Assembly: GCA_029555385.1 (NCBI GenBank) | Contig: JAKPSH010000058.1 | Coordinates: 1-39,799 of the forward strand | Reading direction: 5' to 3' | DNA length: 39,799 nt | Source of the DNA: Pseudomonadota bacterium | Lineage (GTDB): Bacteria > Bdellovibrionota_C > UBA2361 > SZUA-149 | Shown: piece by piece, positions 1 through 7,638 of the stretch | Layout: every line of letters begins with the position of its first letter | Position numbering within the stretch: the first letter of the stretch is position 1 | Program-made: the position numbers and the translations under genes | Notes under the pieces: generated by a model | Database searches by the model: none | Seen by the model: only the letters and a program-made list of their open reading frames with translations | What the model was told of the DNA's origin: nothing

Positions 1-59
1 GTCCCAGTTCGGACTATCCCCAGCCACACCTTGGCCCCAAAATGCAACGATTCTTCCGC

Positions 60-121
60 CTAGCAGGTCGACTGCCTCAATTTTATGCCTTCTCTGGGAT
101 TCTTTTTCAGCGACCTGCTAG
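60..121. repeat. 11-bp perfect inverted repeat (stem-loop)
   Basis: CTAGCAGGTCG at 60-70 is matched exactly by its reverse complement CGACCTGCTAG at 111-121, leaving a 40-base loop. No T-run follows either arm, so it does not look like an intrinsic terminator. It abuts the larger inverted-repeat element at 118-409 and shares the tetranucleotide CTAG with both of that element's ends. It could be a binding site or part of a nested mobile element end. Confidence 0.5.
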
Positions 122-409
122 CCACAAAATAAGCGAATAAAAATTGCCTCGGCAGTGTCCTGAGGCTTCGCCCAGAGCGATGCTGCCGGGTGCTGAAGGC
201 ATGCCCTTTTTGCGCCGGGGAGGGCGTGGGGCGGGCCGGCTGGTGGAAATGCGCTTGCCTGGCCGCAGCTTGTTCAACCCGGCAGTGTCTGCTGCACGCG
301 CGGTTCTGCAAGCCGGCGGCTGCGCGCCTTCGGCATCCGGCAGCATCGCTCTGGGCGAAGCCATCGGAGTGCAGCAAAGACCATAATTATTCGCTTATTT
401 CAAGCCTAG
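118..409. mobile_element. MITE-like non-coding element with long inverted repeats
   Basis: AAATAAGCGAATAA at 127-140 is repeated in perfect inverted orientation at 387-400. CTAG lies the same distance outside both ends (118-121 and 406-409). Inside, a second pair of 37-base arms (164-200 and 326-362) matches at 35 of 37 positions around the same centre, about position 263. No convincing gene lies inside; the open frames here have no start signals and no recognisable protein. The layout of termini, subterminal arms and a GC-rich core resembles a miniature inverted-repeat element or a large structured repeat. I see no clear target-site duplication, and no second copy in this window. Confidence 0.5.
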
Positions 410-426
410 TCATCCGTTTGGTCCGC

Positions 427-450
427 GGGATTAGCCGGTAATCATCCCTT
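427..450 (+). other. Imperfect hairpin followed by a T-rich tail
   Basis: GATTA and TAATC flank a GCCGG loop, with an outer GG/CC extension interrupted by one base, and then a CTTTTCTTCTT stretch on the + strand. It lies just beyond the stop of the leftward lipoprotein gene. Read leftward it has a hairpin but no U-tract, so it would be a poor terminator for that gene. Read rightward it would be a weak terminator. Confidence 0.25.
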
Positions 451-456
451 TTCTTC

Positions 457-1413
457 TTAACGTGTCAGCGTAACACTCCAGCAGAAATCGCTCGAAAGCG
501 AAATAGAAGAGCTTCCTGCGCTGACCGCACCCGAGTACTCTGCCGGGACGAATATCGAGAGATTGCTGCCAGACAAAGTCCAGGTACCCGAGGAGCTGAC
601 TGTATTCGTGTCTCCATTGTCCCAAGTCTGCGTCCAGGAGACACCGAGAACTCCACCCTCCAGAAAGGTCGTACTTCCGACGACGGTTGCACCGACAATA
701 TTTTCACTTGCCGGACAATTGCCGTCGGTTTGCCAGGTGCCGAGTGGCCAGGTGTTCTGGGACTCGCTTTCATCCGAACCCTGCTCGCTGTTCTCATCTG
801 AGTCTTCATTCGATGGCTCCTCGCTGTCGGTGATGTTCGGGGTATCCGAAAAAACTCCCAACCGCCCGTGCGCAGGCACAAGATACTCTCCGTCAACATC
901 ACACCGTCCAGCATCTCTATCCGGGGGCAGACATATAATATACCCGTGTGGATAAAGACTGTTGCTGAGGACTGACTCAATTATTTGTTCGATACTATAT
1001 CCCTGGTCAGCAGCATGAAGGATAGCCTGCAAGACGTTTAAACCACCGTCTTCAGAATCTCCAAGCGCTGCGGCAATTAAAGACGTTGAATGGTTTCTGG
1101 CGCTTGTCCTCCTCGCCGTAATCAAACCCTGAACAGGGCCCTCGGGCGCGACACCGGTGATCGAGCCGTCGGAACCGAGCGTTGCGGATTCGATGCCGTC
1201 GACAATCTGGAGCAAGCTGTAACCGTGATCGGCGGCAAGCATTACGGCCATTGATGCCTCAACTTGTCCGCCCATCTGCGAGACGGCGCTGTTCGCTGTC
1301 CGCGCAGCCGTAGGTTCTCCAGAACCTCCGCCACCTCCGCCACTGCATGCGTTTAGGCTAAAAAGAATTAAAGCGAACAAGCTAACTCTAGCCGCCGAAT
1401 GAAACATTTTCAT
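457..1413 (-). CDS. Secreted lipoprotein with two GYS-QI repeats and acidic linker
   Basis: No named family is recognised. The protein is 318 aa from the chosen ATG. It begins with a lipoprotein signal peptide whose lipobox (LNAC) puts the acylated cysteine at residue 23, followed by a run of glycines. Two related helical segments follow, centred on GYSLLQI (64-70) and GYSIEQI (138-144), each ending in a short loop containing a glycine turn. Residues about 195-220 are a low-complexity Asp/Glu/Ser linker. The C-terminal 100 residues are rich in Gly, Ser, Thr and Trp and look like a small beta domain (GTW near 225 and again later). The start at 1413 has a GGGGGGA ribosome site 3 bases upstream. 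An in-frame ATG at 1461 also has an AGAGAGG site, but would put acidic residues before the hydrophobic core. It lies 290 bp downstream of the EPS SGNH gene and may be independent of it. Confidence 0.7.
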   Translation of the reverse strand: MKMFHSAARVSLFALILFSLNACSGGGGGGSGEPTAARTANSAVSQMGGQVEASMAVMLAADHGYSLLQIVDGIESATLGSDGSITGVAPEGPVQGLITARRTSARNHSTSLIAAALGDSEDGGLNVLQAILHAADQGYSIEQIIESVLSNSLYPHGYIICLPPDRDAGRCDVDGEYLVPAHGRLGVFSDTPNITDSEEPSNEDSDENSEQGSDESESQNTWPLGTWQTDGNCPASENIVGATVVGSTTFLEGGVLGVSWTQTWDNGDTNTVSSSGTWTLSGSNLSIFVPAEYSGAVSAGSSSISLSSDFCWSVTLTR

Positions 1414-1597
1414 GCTGTCCCCCCGGATTGATGGCACGCCGTCTTGCGCTTCATTTCTCATAGCACCTCTCTGCTTTTTTACAAAGCCACCACGATAATC
1501 TCCTTCGTAAGCGCAAAAATTCCATAGGCGCACTGACGCCCATAATCCTTAACGAATTATTTGACTTCGTGCCCGGGCGAGAACTGGCGCCCTTTTT

Positions 1598-1618
1598 TGC
1601 GGCGACATCGTCGCCGCA
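1598..1618. other. Perfect 9-bp GC-rich hairpin in a 290-bp intergenic region
   Basis: TGCGGCGAC and GTCGCCGCA flank the trinucleotide ATC. A run of six T lies immediately to the left on the + strand, so a leftward transcript would carry the hairpin followed by A residues, not U residues. It is therefore not a standard intrinsic terminator for the leftward genes on either side. The rest of 1414-1703 shows no gene; a promoter for the lipoprotein gene is likely there but is not obvious. Confidence 0.4.
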
Positions 1619-1703
1619 GACTTCTTCCCGTAGCCGGCTCCACCGCATGGATGCTTGTTAACCTAGAGCGGATTAACTAGCTCGAATCGTTGAGACATCC
1701 CTT

Positions 1704-3869
1704 TCACTCACGCTCCGCGTACAGCAAATAAGCTGTTCGCAGTGCCGGGGAGCCGAGCTGAATATCAATAAGTTCCCGCCCCGTCTTTTCCAGCGCCGTC
1801 CCGGGTGCTGCGCCGGGGAAACCAAGCAGCACAAACGATTCATACGGGCGCGGAATCGTCCCCGTGCCGCCGATATAACGAAACGCTTCCGCTAATTCGC
1901 GGCGCTTGACGTTCTGCCCGCCGTCCGATTTCACCGCGACAATAATGAGCGGCTCTTGCCCCGCAGGCGCATTGCGCCCAAGCTCGTGCAGAAAAGCATC
2001 CAGCGTCTGGCCCACTGCTTCCGAGTTTTGCGGATTAAAGCACGCGCTCGCTATGACTTCGCCGAAACGCGGCTCAACAACAACAACATTATACCCGCTG
2101 GCATCCGGATCAGCGCGCAGACCGTCAACTGCGGCATAAACACGGGCGCCGGCTGTGCCGCCCCCGCTGATTACGTGCAAGTGCGCCGGAAAACAGCGTC
2201 CGTCAGTTCCAACCGGCACACATTTCAGCCCGCCGGAAGCGCTTCGTTCTAAGCGTAAACCTATTTCGCCTATTGGCCGGAGCACACCGAGCATCTCACG
2301 CGAAGCCGTAAACACTTGCTCGTCCTTGCCAATAACACCAAGAATATGCAGCGCACCATAATCCACACGCGCCGCCAAAAGAGCTTTTTCTACAGTAAGA
2401 AACGGCGCCGTCGCCCGAATACGGATCTCACTTTGAGCAGTATCTAGAGCACCAAGCGCTAAACGGATTTCCTTGCCCAACGGCTTGCGCGCAGGATCGA
2501 TATTCTTTCTCTGCCACAGCGCAGTCCAATAAGAAGCAGTCTGCGGTGCAAAGAAAACATCGTAGAGCTGCTGTGCGAGAAAACGATGACCGGCTGCATT
2601 CAACAAATGAGGTCCACAGAACATCTCTCTCTTCTGCGCCGGTGTTGAATTTGTCTCAAGACTTACTAAGGGGATATCGTATGCTTTGGCCGCGCGAACA
2701 AGAGCCGCAGCGTGGTCATCAGGCCGCGCCAGGCTTCGCCCTTTGGGTTGACCGCTTGAAAAGACGTCGACAAAAACAATGCGCAGATCATTTCTAGCGC
2801 CATAACGCGCTGCCTCCCGGAGCGCCCAGCCAAAATCAGCAGAACTTACACGATACTTTGTCTTCAGCGCGGGACCAGAAATAGTCTTGGCAATACCATC
2901 ACGCAGCGCAAGCAGATAATAACGCAGCACGGCAAAACTGCGAGTCCTCCGCCACGTGAGATAGCCTGGTACGCGAGAAAGACGCTCAAAGAACATCCGG
3001 CGCTGATGCATTTCGCGATCTGACAAAATGGCAGACGAACCATTAAGCGCCCGCTGTTCCAGATTCTCCCGGCCGCTCTCAACAAGCACTATATCAGCCG
3101 GCGGCGAAGGCTGCTGTTGCATCTGATGCAGCACATCGACCGCTCCGGCCCCGGCAACCGCGGCGCTTAACACCTCAAAACACTCGCCCGGACGCCTTTC
3201 ATCGAGCAGGCGCTGCAGATGGAACACATACGACAAGGAAGGCGCAAGGAGCGGCTCACCGGCACTTGCCGCGCCTCCCACTACAAGAATGCGAACTGGT
3301 GTTCGAGCGGAATCAGCGCAAATCCGCCCCGGAGCGCGAACCGGTTCTTTTCGCGGCGGCGGAAGCTGCGTCATATCCGCAAACGATGGCACACTGAGAA
3401 TTTGCTTGCTGAAAACATCCACCGGTACAGCACGAAGCGCAAGCTCCACTGCATATAAACTGCTTAGAACAAGCACGAGTCCAAAAAGGCCTGGCCAGAT
3501 GAGACGTTCTCCGGCGCCGCAGTAAAACGAGACGGCAGCTGCTCCCCATAGGAACAATACAAGAAAACGCCAGAAATCGGTCACGCTGTTTGGCCCCGGA
3601 GGTGCAAAGCACGTTATCAAAATCACTGCGGCGGGAAACGCATACATCACTAAGCAAGCCGCACTAAAGGCAATCCGGCTCTTTGCCCACCGGTAGATTG
3701 CATAACAGAGCGCCAAGAACAAAAAGGCCGCGCCGCACAAGGCTGCGCCGGAAATGCGGCCTTGATAATAGACAGCCAGCGGCGGCTCCGCCGCGAGAAA
3801 AATCAACGGTGCCGCAACTAGACAGAGCAGCAACATGGTTCGCAGCACTTTCTTGCTAAACGCCTTCAT
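1704..3869 (-). CDS. Membrane SGNH-hydrolase-like protein with C-terminal ILEI/PANDER-like domain
   Basis: The 721-aa product probably acts on the exopolysaccharide made by the neighbouring genes, for example by adding or removing acyl groups. Residues 1-150 contain about five hydrophobic segments. An SGNH-like region follows: GGAASAGEP at 198-206 as the nucleophile block (Ser202), a block near 260-270 (VESGRENL) and GPHLLNAAGH at 419-428 carrying the likely catalytic His. The usual GDS is replaced by a Gly/Ala version, as in other SGNH proteins of polysaccharide loci. Residues about 568-695 (GYNVVVVEP, GEVIAS, LIIVAVK, a GG turn) resemble the ILEI/PANDER (FAM3/POMGNT1-stem) fold. The chosen ATG overlaps the upstream stop as ATGA, and GGAGGAG lies 14 bases upstream. 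Activity is inferred; domain borders are approximate. Confidence 0.72.
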   Translation of the reverse strand: MKAFSKKVLRTMLLLCLVAAPLIFLAAEPPLAVYYQGRISGAALCGAAFLFLALCYAIYRWAKSRIAFSAACLVMYAFPAAVILITCFAPPGPNSVTDFWRFLVLFLWGAAAVSFYCGAGERLIWPGLFGLVLVLSSLYAVELALRAVPVDVFSKQILSVPSFADMTQLPPPRKEPVRAPGRICADSARTPVRILVVGGAASAGEPLLAPSLSYVFHLQRLLDERRPGECFEVLSAAVAGAGAVDVLHQMQQQPSPPADIVLVESGRENLEQRALNGSSAILSDREMHQRRMFFERLSRVPGYLTWRRTRSFAVLRYYLLALRDGIAKTISGPALKTKYRVSSADFGWALREAARYGARNDLRIVFVDVFSSGQPKGRSLARPDDHAAALVRAAKAYDIPLVSLETNSTPAQKREMFCGPHLLNAAGHRFLAQQLYDVFFAPQTASYWTALWQRKNIDPARKPLGKEIRLALGALDTAQSEIRIRATAPFLTVEKALLAARVDYGALHILGVIGKDEQVFTASREMLGVLRPIGEIGLRLERSASGGLKCVPVGTDGRCFPAHLHVISGGGTAGARVYAAVDGLRADPDASGYNVVVVEPRFGEVIASACFNPQNSEAVGQTLDAFLHELGRNAPAGQEPLIIVAVKSDGGQNVKRRELAEAFRYIGGTGTIPRPYESFVLLGFPGAAPGTALEKTGRELIDIQLGSPALRTAYLLYAERE

Positions 3870-4717
3870 TCCGACAGAACGTGCTCCTCCGGCAGAGCCA
3901 CCAGACCACCTAAAACACAAACTCCGCCGTCCACACCCTGTGGCAGTGTACCGATTTGCGCACGAAGTTTAAAATCGTAAACCGCCGCGGTGCGAAGAGC
4001 CCCTTTCAAGCCAGTCAAACCCCGGTTCAGCTCTGCACCCCGCAAACCTAGCAGCGGCACACCGTCAAGAAAACACGTCACTTCTTGCGGCGAAAACTTC
4101 ACGGTCAGCACATACCGCCGCGCCGGTTGAAGTGCTATGTTCTCTAACCGTGCAAGTTCCTCCACTGCGCTTCGCGAACGAAAAAGAAATGTCACTTCCG
4201 CGTTAACGGCCGCTTCAATGCGCAGCATATAAGTGCTGTCAACAAGGGGCTCTCCGCTCCCCGCCGCGGGCACAAACGCGCCGCCGAAAAGAAAATCAAT
4301 CACCGCCGGCTGCGCATCAGCTTGCGCATCATCCGGCAGACCAAACTCGATGGATGCTTCTTCAACTTGAAAACCGGGACTCTCCGACACGCGCAAGTAA
4401 AATGGACGAACCCAAACCAAAGGAGCCGCGCTAAATTCATCTTCGGCGCGGATGCCCCAGATGCGAGGATCTAGCGGCAGACCCATTAAGCCGAAATTTT
4501 TTACTACCACACGCTGCTTTTCGGTCAGCATCGCCCACTTCAGGTTGTAAAGCCGGAGGTTTTTTGCTGGAAGCAGAGCTGATTTGCCGGTATCAGGCGC
4601 CACGCCGCAGGAATTGCCGCCAGCCGCCTGTGCTGCTTGTCCGGCAAGCGACAGCCAAAACACGCCGATAATTAAGCCCAGATACAAGACGCGATGCGCT
4701 ACTCTAAACACCAGCAC
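3866..4717 (-). CDS. Exported LamG/concanavalin-like protein of the EPS operon
   Basis: About 283 aa from the GTG chosen here. A hydrophobic signal (LYLGLIIGVFWLSLAG) ends at an AQAA-type cleavage site, so the mature part is periplasmic or secreted. The body is beta-rich. Its C-terminal third, with RYVLTVKFS, CFLDGVPLL and KGALRTAAVYDFKL, has the look of LamG or 3-keto-disaccharide-hydrolase-like jelly-roll domains that bind or cleave sugars. No catalytic residues can be assigned. The start is uncertain: an open frame continues upstream into manA, and a TTG at 4735 overlaps the manA stop (TTGA) and is the main alternative. The stop overlaps the start of the downstream SGNH gene by 4 bases, indicating translational coupling and a joint role. 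Confidence 0.6.
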   Translation of the reverse strand: MLVFRVAHRVLYLGLIIGVFWLSLAGQAAQAAGGNSCGVAPDTGKSALLPAKNLRLYNLKWAMLTEKQRVVVKNFGLMGLPLDPRIWGIRAEDEFSAAPLVWVRPFYLRVSESPGFQVEEASIEFGLPDDAQADAQPAVIDFLFGGAFVPAAGSGEPLVDSTYMLRIEAAVNAEVTFLFRSRSAVEELARLENIALQPARRYVLTVKFSPQEVTCFLDGVPLLGLRGAELNRGLTGLKGALRTAAVYDFKLRAQIGTLPQGVDGGVCVLGGLVALPEEHVLSE

Positions 4718-4731
4718 ACACTGCCGATCAA

Positions 4732-5940
4732 TCAAGGAACTGTCACGCGAAAAACCAGACCCCGGCCGCAAGCAAGCGTGTAGTTCTGCACTGCCGCAGG
4801 GATTAAGAACGCGTCGCCTTCTGCCAATTCGTAGCGCACTTCGCGGCTGCTCAGCTCGCATCTTCCGCTTAAGCAGAAGACAATTTGTACTCTCCCCGCA
4901 CATGCGCACTCCAAAGTTTGGTCCTGCACATCAAGACGCTCTAAACAAAATTCCGCAGCAGGCACAGAAAAGGAGACGAATCCCGGTGATGCCGACGCGA
5001 CAGGTGAAACAAGCGATGGTTCGCCGCGGGCAAAATCCAGCATTTCTAAAAGTGTATTTGTATCGCAGCGCTTGTTGGTCAGTCCGCCCCGCACAACATT
5101 GTCGGAATTGGTCATGCACTCCAGCAGCTCCCCTTCTAAGTAAGCATGCAGGACATTGTCACCCACAAAAATCGCCTGTCCCGGCTCAAGCCGGTAAATA
5201 TTAAGCAGGAAGAAGGAAAAGAGTCCGACATCTCCTTCGGGATACTCGGCAGCCAAACGCAGAATCCATTCTTCTTCGTTAGTTCTTTGCGTTTTTTCGC
5301 GCAGCCGGTCATAGAGCCTGCGGCAGCTCTCCGCAACTCTTTCACTGCTGCGGGTCATGACTTCCCGGTAAACTTCCGCAATCAGCGCCGGTGCATCTTC
5401 TTCGCTTTTCAAGCGCTCCAGGGTCTGAACGGAAAGCAGTCCAGCCAATTCGGGATTGGACTCAACTGCCGCTTTTATTGCACCAAGCGGGCGAAATCCA
5501 TAAAGCATACTGACCGGGGAAATAGCCAAGGCGAGCTCCGGTTTATGCCGCGGATCGGGAAAATACTCCGGCTGGGCTGCGTGCAGCTTCTCTGCCAGCA
5601 CCGGATCGGGATGTGCTTGAATCGAAAGAGGACGGTTAATGCTGAGCACTTTCAGCAAAAACGGCAGCTCAAAGCCAAAGCGGTCGCAGACGACCTTTCC
5701 CAAAATATCATGCGGATGCTCGGCAATGAGCACATCCAAACTTACAGGCTCATCGCCGTAGACAGCAAATGCCGGAGCGGTAGGGTGAGCTCCAATCCAA
5801 AGCTCGGCATAGGGAAGATTTTCGTCTTTCGTTCCACACGCCGCCAGACGCGGGATTATTGAATCCGCAAAACGGCGGCCCCAATAGGAATGTTTAACCG
5901 GACACAACAATTTCGTCGGTTCTGCACTCCAATTGGCCAC
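4732..5940 (-). CDS. manA: Mannose-6-phosphate isomerase, class I
   Basis: Interconverts fructose-6-phosphate and mannose-6-phosphate in the cytoplasm, feeding GDP-mannose synthesis. The 402-aa length matches type I enzymes. Recognisable blocks are AELWIGAHP near the N-terminus, LSIQAHPDP with the zinc-binding Gln and His, RHKPELALA with the zinc Glu, the YGFRP segment, and VLHAYLEGELLECMTNSDN with the last zinc His and the active-site loop. The start is GTG, supported by AGAGGA 5 bases upstream. It sits in the middle of the leftward EPS operon, so mannose or a mannose-derived sugar is probably a component of the polymer. It may be the cell's only copy, which this window cannot show. Confidence 0.93.
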   Translation of the reverse strand: MANWSAEPTKLLCPVKHSYWGRRFADSIIPRLAACGTKDENLPYAELWIGAHPTAPAFAVYGDEPVSLDVLIAEHPHDILGKVVCDRFGFELPFLLKVLSINRPLSIQAHPDPVLAEKLHAAQPEYFPDPRHKPELALAISPVSMLYGFRPLGAIKAAVESNPELAGLLSVQTLERLKSEEDAPALIAEVYREVMTRSSERVAESCRRLYDRLREKTQRTNEEEWILRLAAEYPEGDVGLFSFFLLNIYRLEPGQAIFVGDNVLHAYLEGELLECMTNSDNVVRGGLTNKRCDTNTLLEMLDFARGEPSLVSPVASASPGFVSFSVPAAEFCLERLDVQDQTLECACAGRVQIVFCLSGRCELSSREVRYELAEGDAFLIPAAVQNYTLACGRGLVFRVTVP

Positions 5941-5978
5941 TGTTTCCTCTTCGGCGTTAGTCTAAGAACAGCACACTG

Positions 5979-6671
5979 CTACTGTCCAGCCGGCTTTTGG
6001 TTAAGCCGCTGGCGTACGTTTGCTAAAAGCGCTTGCGCGACTTCATTGCCATAGTCAATGGTCAGCACCCGTTCATAGCATCTTCCGGCTTCAACAAGCC
6101 GCCCGTCGCTCTCGTAATCCTTGCCCAGCCATAACCAAAGATCCCAGCTCTGCGGACAGCGGCTGGTAAGCTTTACATACTGCGCAATTCGCGAAGCACG
6201 AGTTGTCGTGCGCAATGCTTCTTTTACTGCCGGCTCTGCCCCAGGACACACTTTCGCAATCCGGTCCAGCGGTGATGTATCTTTTTGCGCATCAACAGTG
6301 AGAGACTGGCCTGCGGCACCGGTTTCCACCCCCGCCTCTTCAGGTTTCAGCGATCCCACATCCTTTTCATCTTCTTCCGGCGTCTTCCCTATGGCCGCCA
6401 CCGCCGCGTCCGGGACACTCTGCGAAGTTATGCGCACTGCAGGCGGCGCGGAGTAGCTTTGCGGAACAACTCCAGCATCAGCCATGGGCTGGCGTGGACT
6501 ATTTTTTGACTGCATCACCCACGCGGGAACCGCACCCGAAAATGTCTTATTCTCGACGAGCCGCTGTCCTTCATTTGCTCCAGGAACTTTGAAACGGCAC
6601 GAAGAAAGACTAACAATGATGATGAAAATAAGAAGAAGGAATGCAAGCCTACCCCGGCAACTAGTATTCAT
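5979..6671 (-). CDS. TPR-containing lipoprotein of the EPS operon
   Basis: A 230-aa lipoprotein. A strong hydrophobic signal ends in the lipobox LSSC with Cys25. A Pro/Ala/Ser-rich low-complexity middle follows. The C-terminal 80 residues contain TPR-like helices (CPQSWDLWLWLGKDYESDGR and the next pair, RCYERVLTIDY). AGGAG lies 8 bases before the ATG. It probably sits on the periplasmic face of a membrane and assists assembly of the polysaccharide export machine, like other small TPR lipoproteins in such loci; the exact role is unknown. It is placed between the autokinase and manA with gaps of about 35 bases, so it is almost certainly co-transcribed with them. Confidence 0.7.
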   Translation of the reverse strand: MNTSCRGRLAFLLLIFIIIVSLSSCRFKVPGANEGQRLVENKTFSGAVPAWVMQSKNSPRQPMADAGVVPQSYSAPPAVRITSQSVPDAAVAAIGKTPEEDEKDVGSLKPEEAGVETGAAGQSLTVDAQKDTSPLDRIAKVCPGAEPAVKEALRTTTRASRIAQYVKLTSRCPQSWDLWLWLGKDYESDGRLVEAGRCYERVLTIDYGNEVAQALLANVRQRLNQKPAGQ

Positions 6672-6704
6672 CCCGCTGCTCCTGGTTGTGGTAATCGACT
6701 ACGA

Positions 6705-7595
6705 CTACTTTCGCCCGAATAGGCCGCGCTCACGCGGCTTATTCGCCATCTTTAGCTTGGCTCTGGCGATCGACTCCTTATCATACCCGTAATAGCCATA
6801 ATAGCCATACTGTTTTATTGAGTCGGAGCATTCGTTCATTACTACGCCAAGAACTTTGTTTTTCCCCACGGCATTTACCGCCTCTCTTACTAGTTTTTTG
6901 TTCGTGCGCCAGGCGCGCGCAACGATCAGTGTCGCCGACGCGTGCTGCGTAAGCACCAGTGGTTCCGGACAAAAGAGAACCGGCGGGCAGTCAAGAATTA
7001 TATAGCGATAATGCTTTCGCAATTCTTCAAGCATCAAGATAAAACCGGGCTGATCAAGTGTGCGAGTTGAGTCCACCACCGGGCTGCCCGCCGTGATTAA
7101 ATCCAGCCCCGGCTCAACCGCACGCATCACACTGCGCAGCGGCTTGCCTGCAATAAGCACATCGCTCAAACCTGGACTTTGCGCCTGAGCAAAAAAACGA
7201 TGATCATTGGATTTTCTGAGATCGCAGTCGATCAGCAGAGACCGACCCCGGGGGTCCATACCGCAGGCGCGCGCTAAATTAACCGCCACCACGCTTTTAC
7301 CTTCACCTGGCACAGCGCTTGTCACGGCCAATACCTGAAAGTCGCGTCCGGACAAACCTTGACGTTCGATCTGTGCGCGCAAAATGCGGAAGCGCTCCGT
7401 AGCTTCGAGATCTATAATCTCCGAACCAGAAAGTGAGACAAATCCATCAGCGATAGTGCTTCGCGCGCCCGACGGTTTAAGCACCGGCGCAATAGAGCTG
7501 TTGCGTTTCTCAGAAGCCGTTTCATCCAGCATCTCCTCGGGCGCGGATGAACGATCTTTTCTTCTCAGCAGATTACCGAGTTTCTTCCCGAACAC
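6705..7595 (-). CDS. CpsD/CapB-family tyrosine autokinase
   Basis: A 296-aa cytoplasmic bacterial tyrosine kinase that works with the Wzz-like protein encoded just upstream. Autophosphorylation cycles of such kinases control polysaccharide length and export. Visible motifs are Walker A PGEGKS (96-101), Walker A' LLIDCDLRKS (120-129) and Walker B YIILDCPP (198-205). A C-terminal tyrosine cluster has six Tyr between 263 and 271 (YGYYGYYGY). The start is GTG at 7595 with a textbook AAGGAGG seven bases upstream; the ATG at 7646 would overlap the preceding gene and lacks such a site. The short N-terminal lead resembles that of XrtA-associated autokinases, but no exosortase gene is present here. 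Confidence 0.88.
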   Translation of the reverse strand: MFGKKLGNLLRRKDRSSAPEEMLDETASEKRNSSIAPVLKPSGARSTIADGFVSLSGSEIIDLEATERFRILRAQIERQGLSGRDFQVLAVTSAVPGEGKSVVAVNLARACGMDPRGRSLLIDCDLRKSNDHRFFAQAQSPGLSDVLIAGKPLRSVMRAVEPGLDLITAGSPVVDSTRTLDQPGFILMLEELRKHYRYIILDCPPVLFCPEPLVLTQHASATLIVARAWRTNKKLVREAVNAVGKNKVLGVVMNECSDSIKQYGYYGYYGYDKESIARAKLKMANKPRERGLFGRK

Positions 7596-7638
7596 TATCT
7601 CAACCTCCTTCTCCAAAAAGCAGTGCGCCGCCAAATAC

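Noticed and set aside
144..441. Open frames on both strands within the inverted-repeat element
   Set aside because: They are Ala/Arg/Pro-rich translations of a GC-rich palindromic region with no start signals or recognisable protein features.
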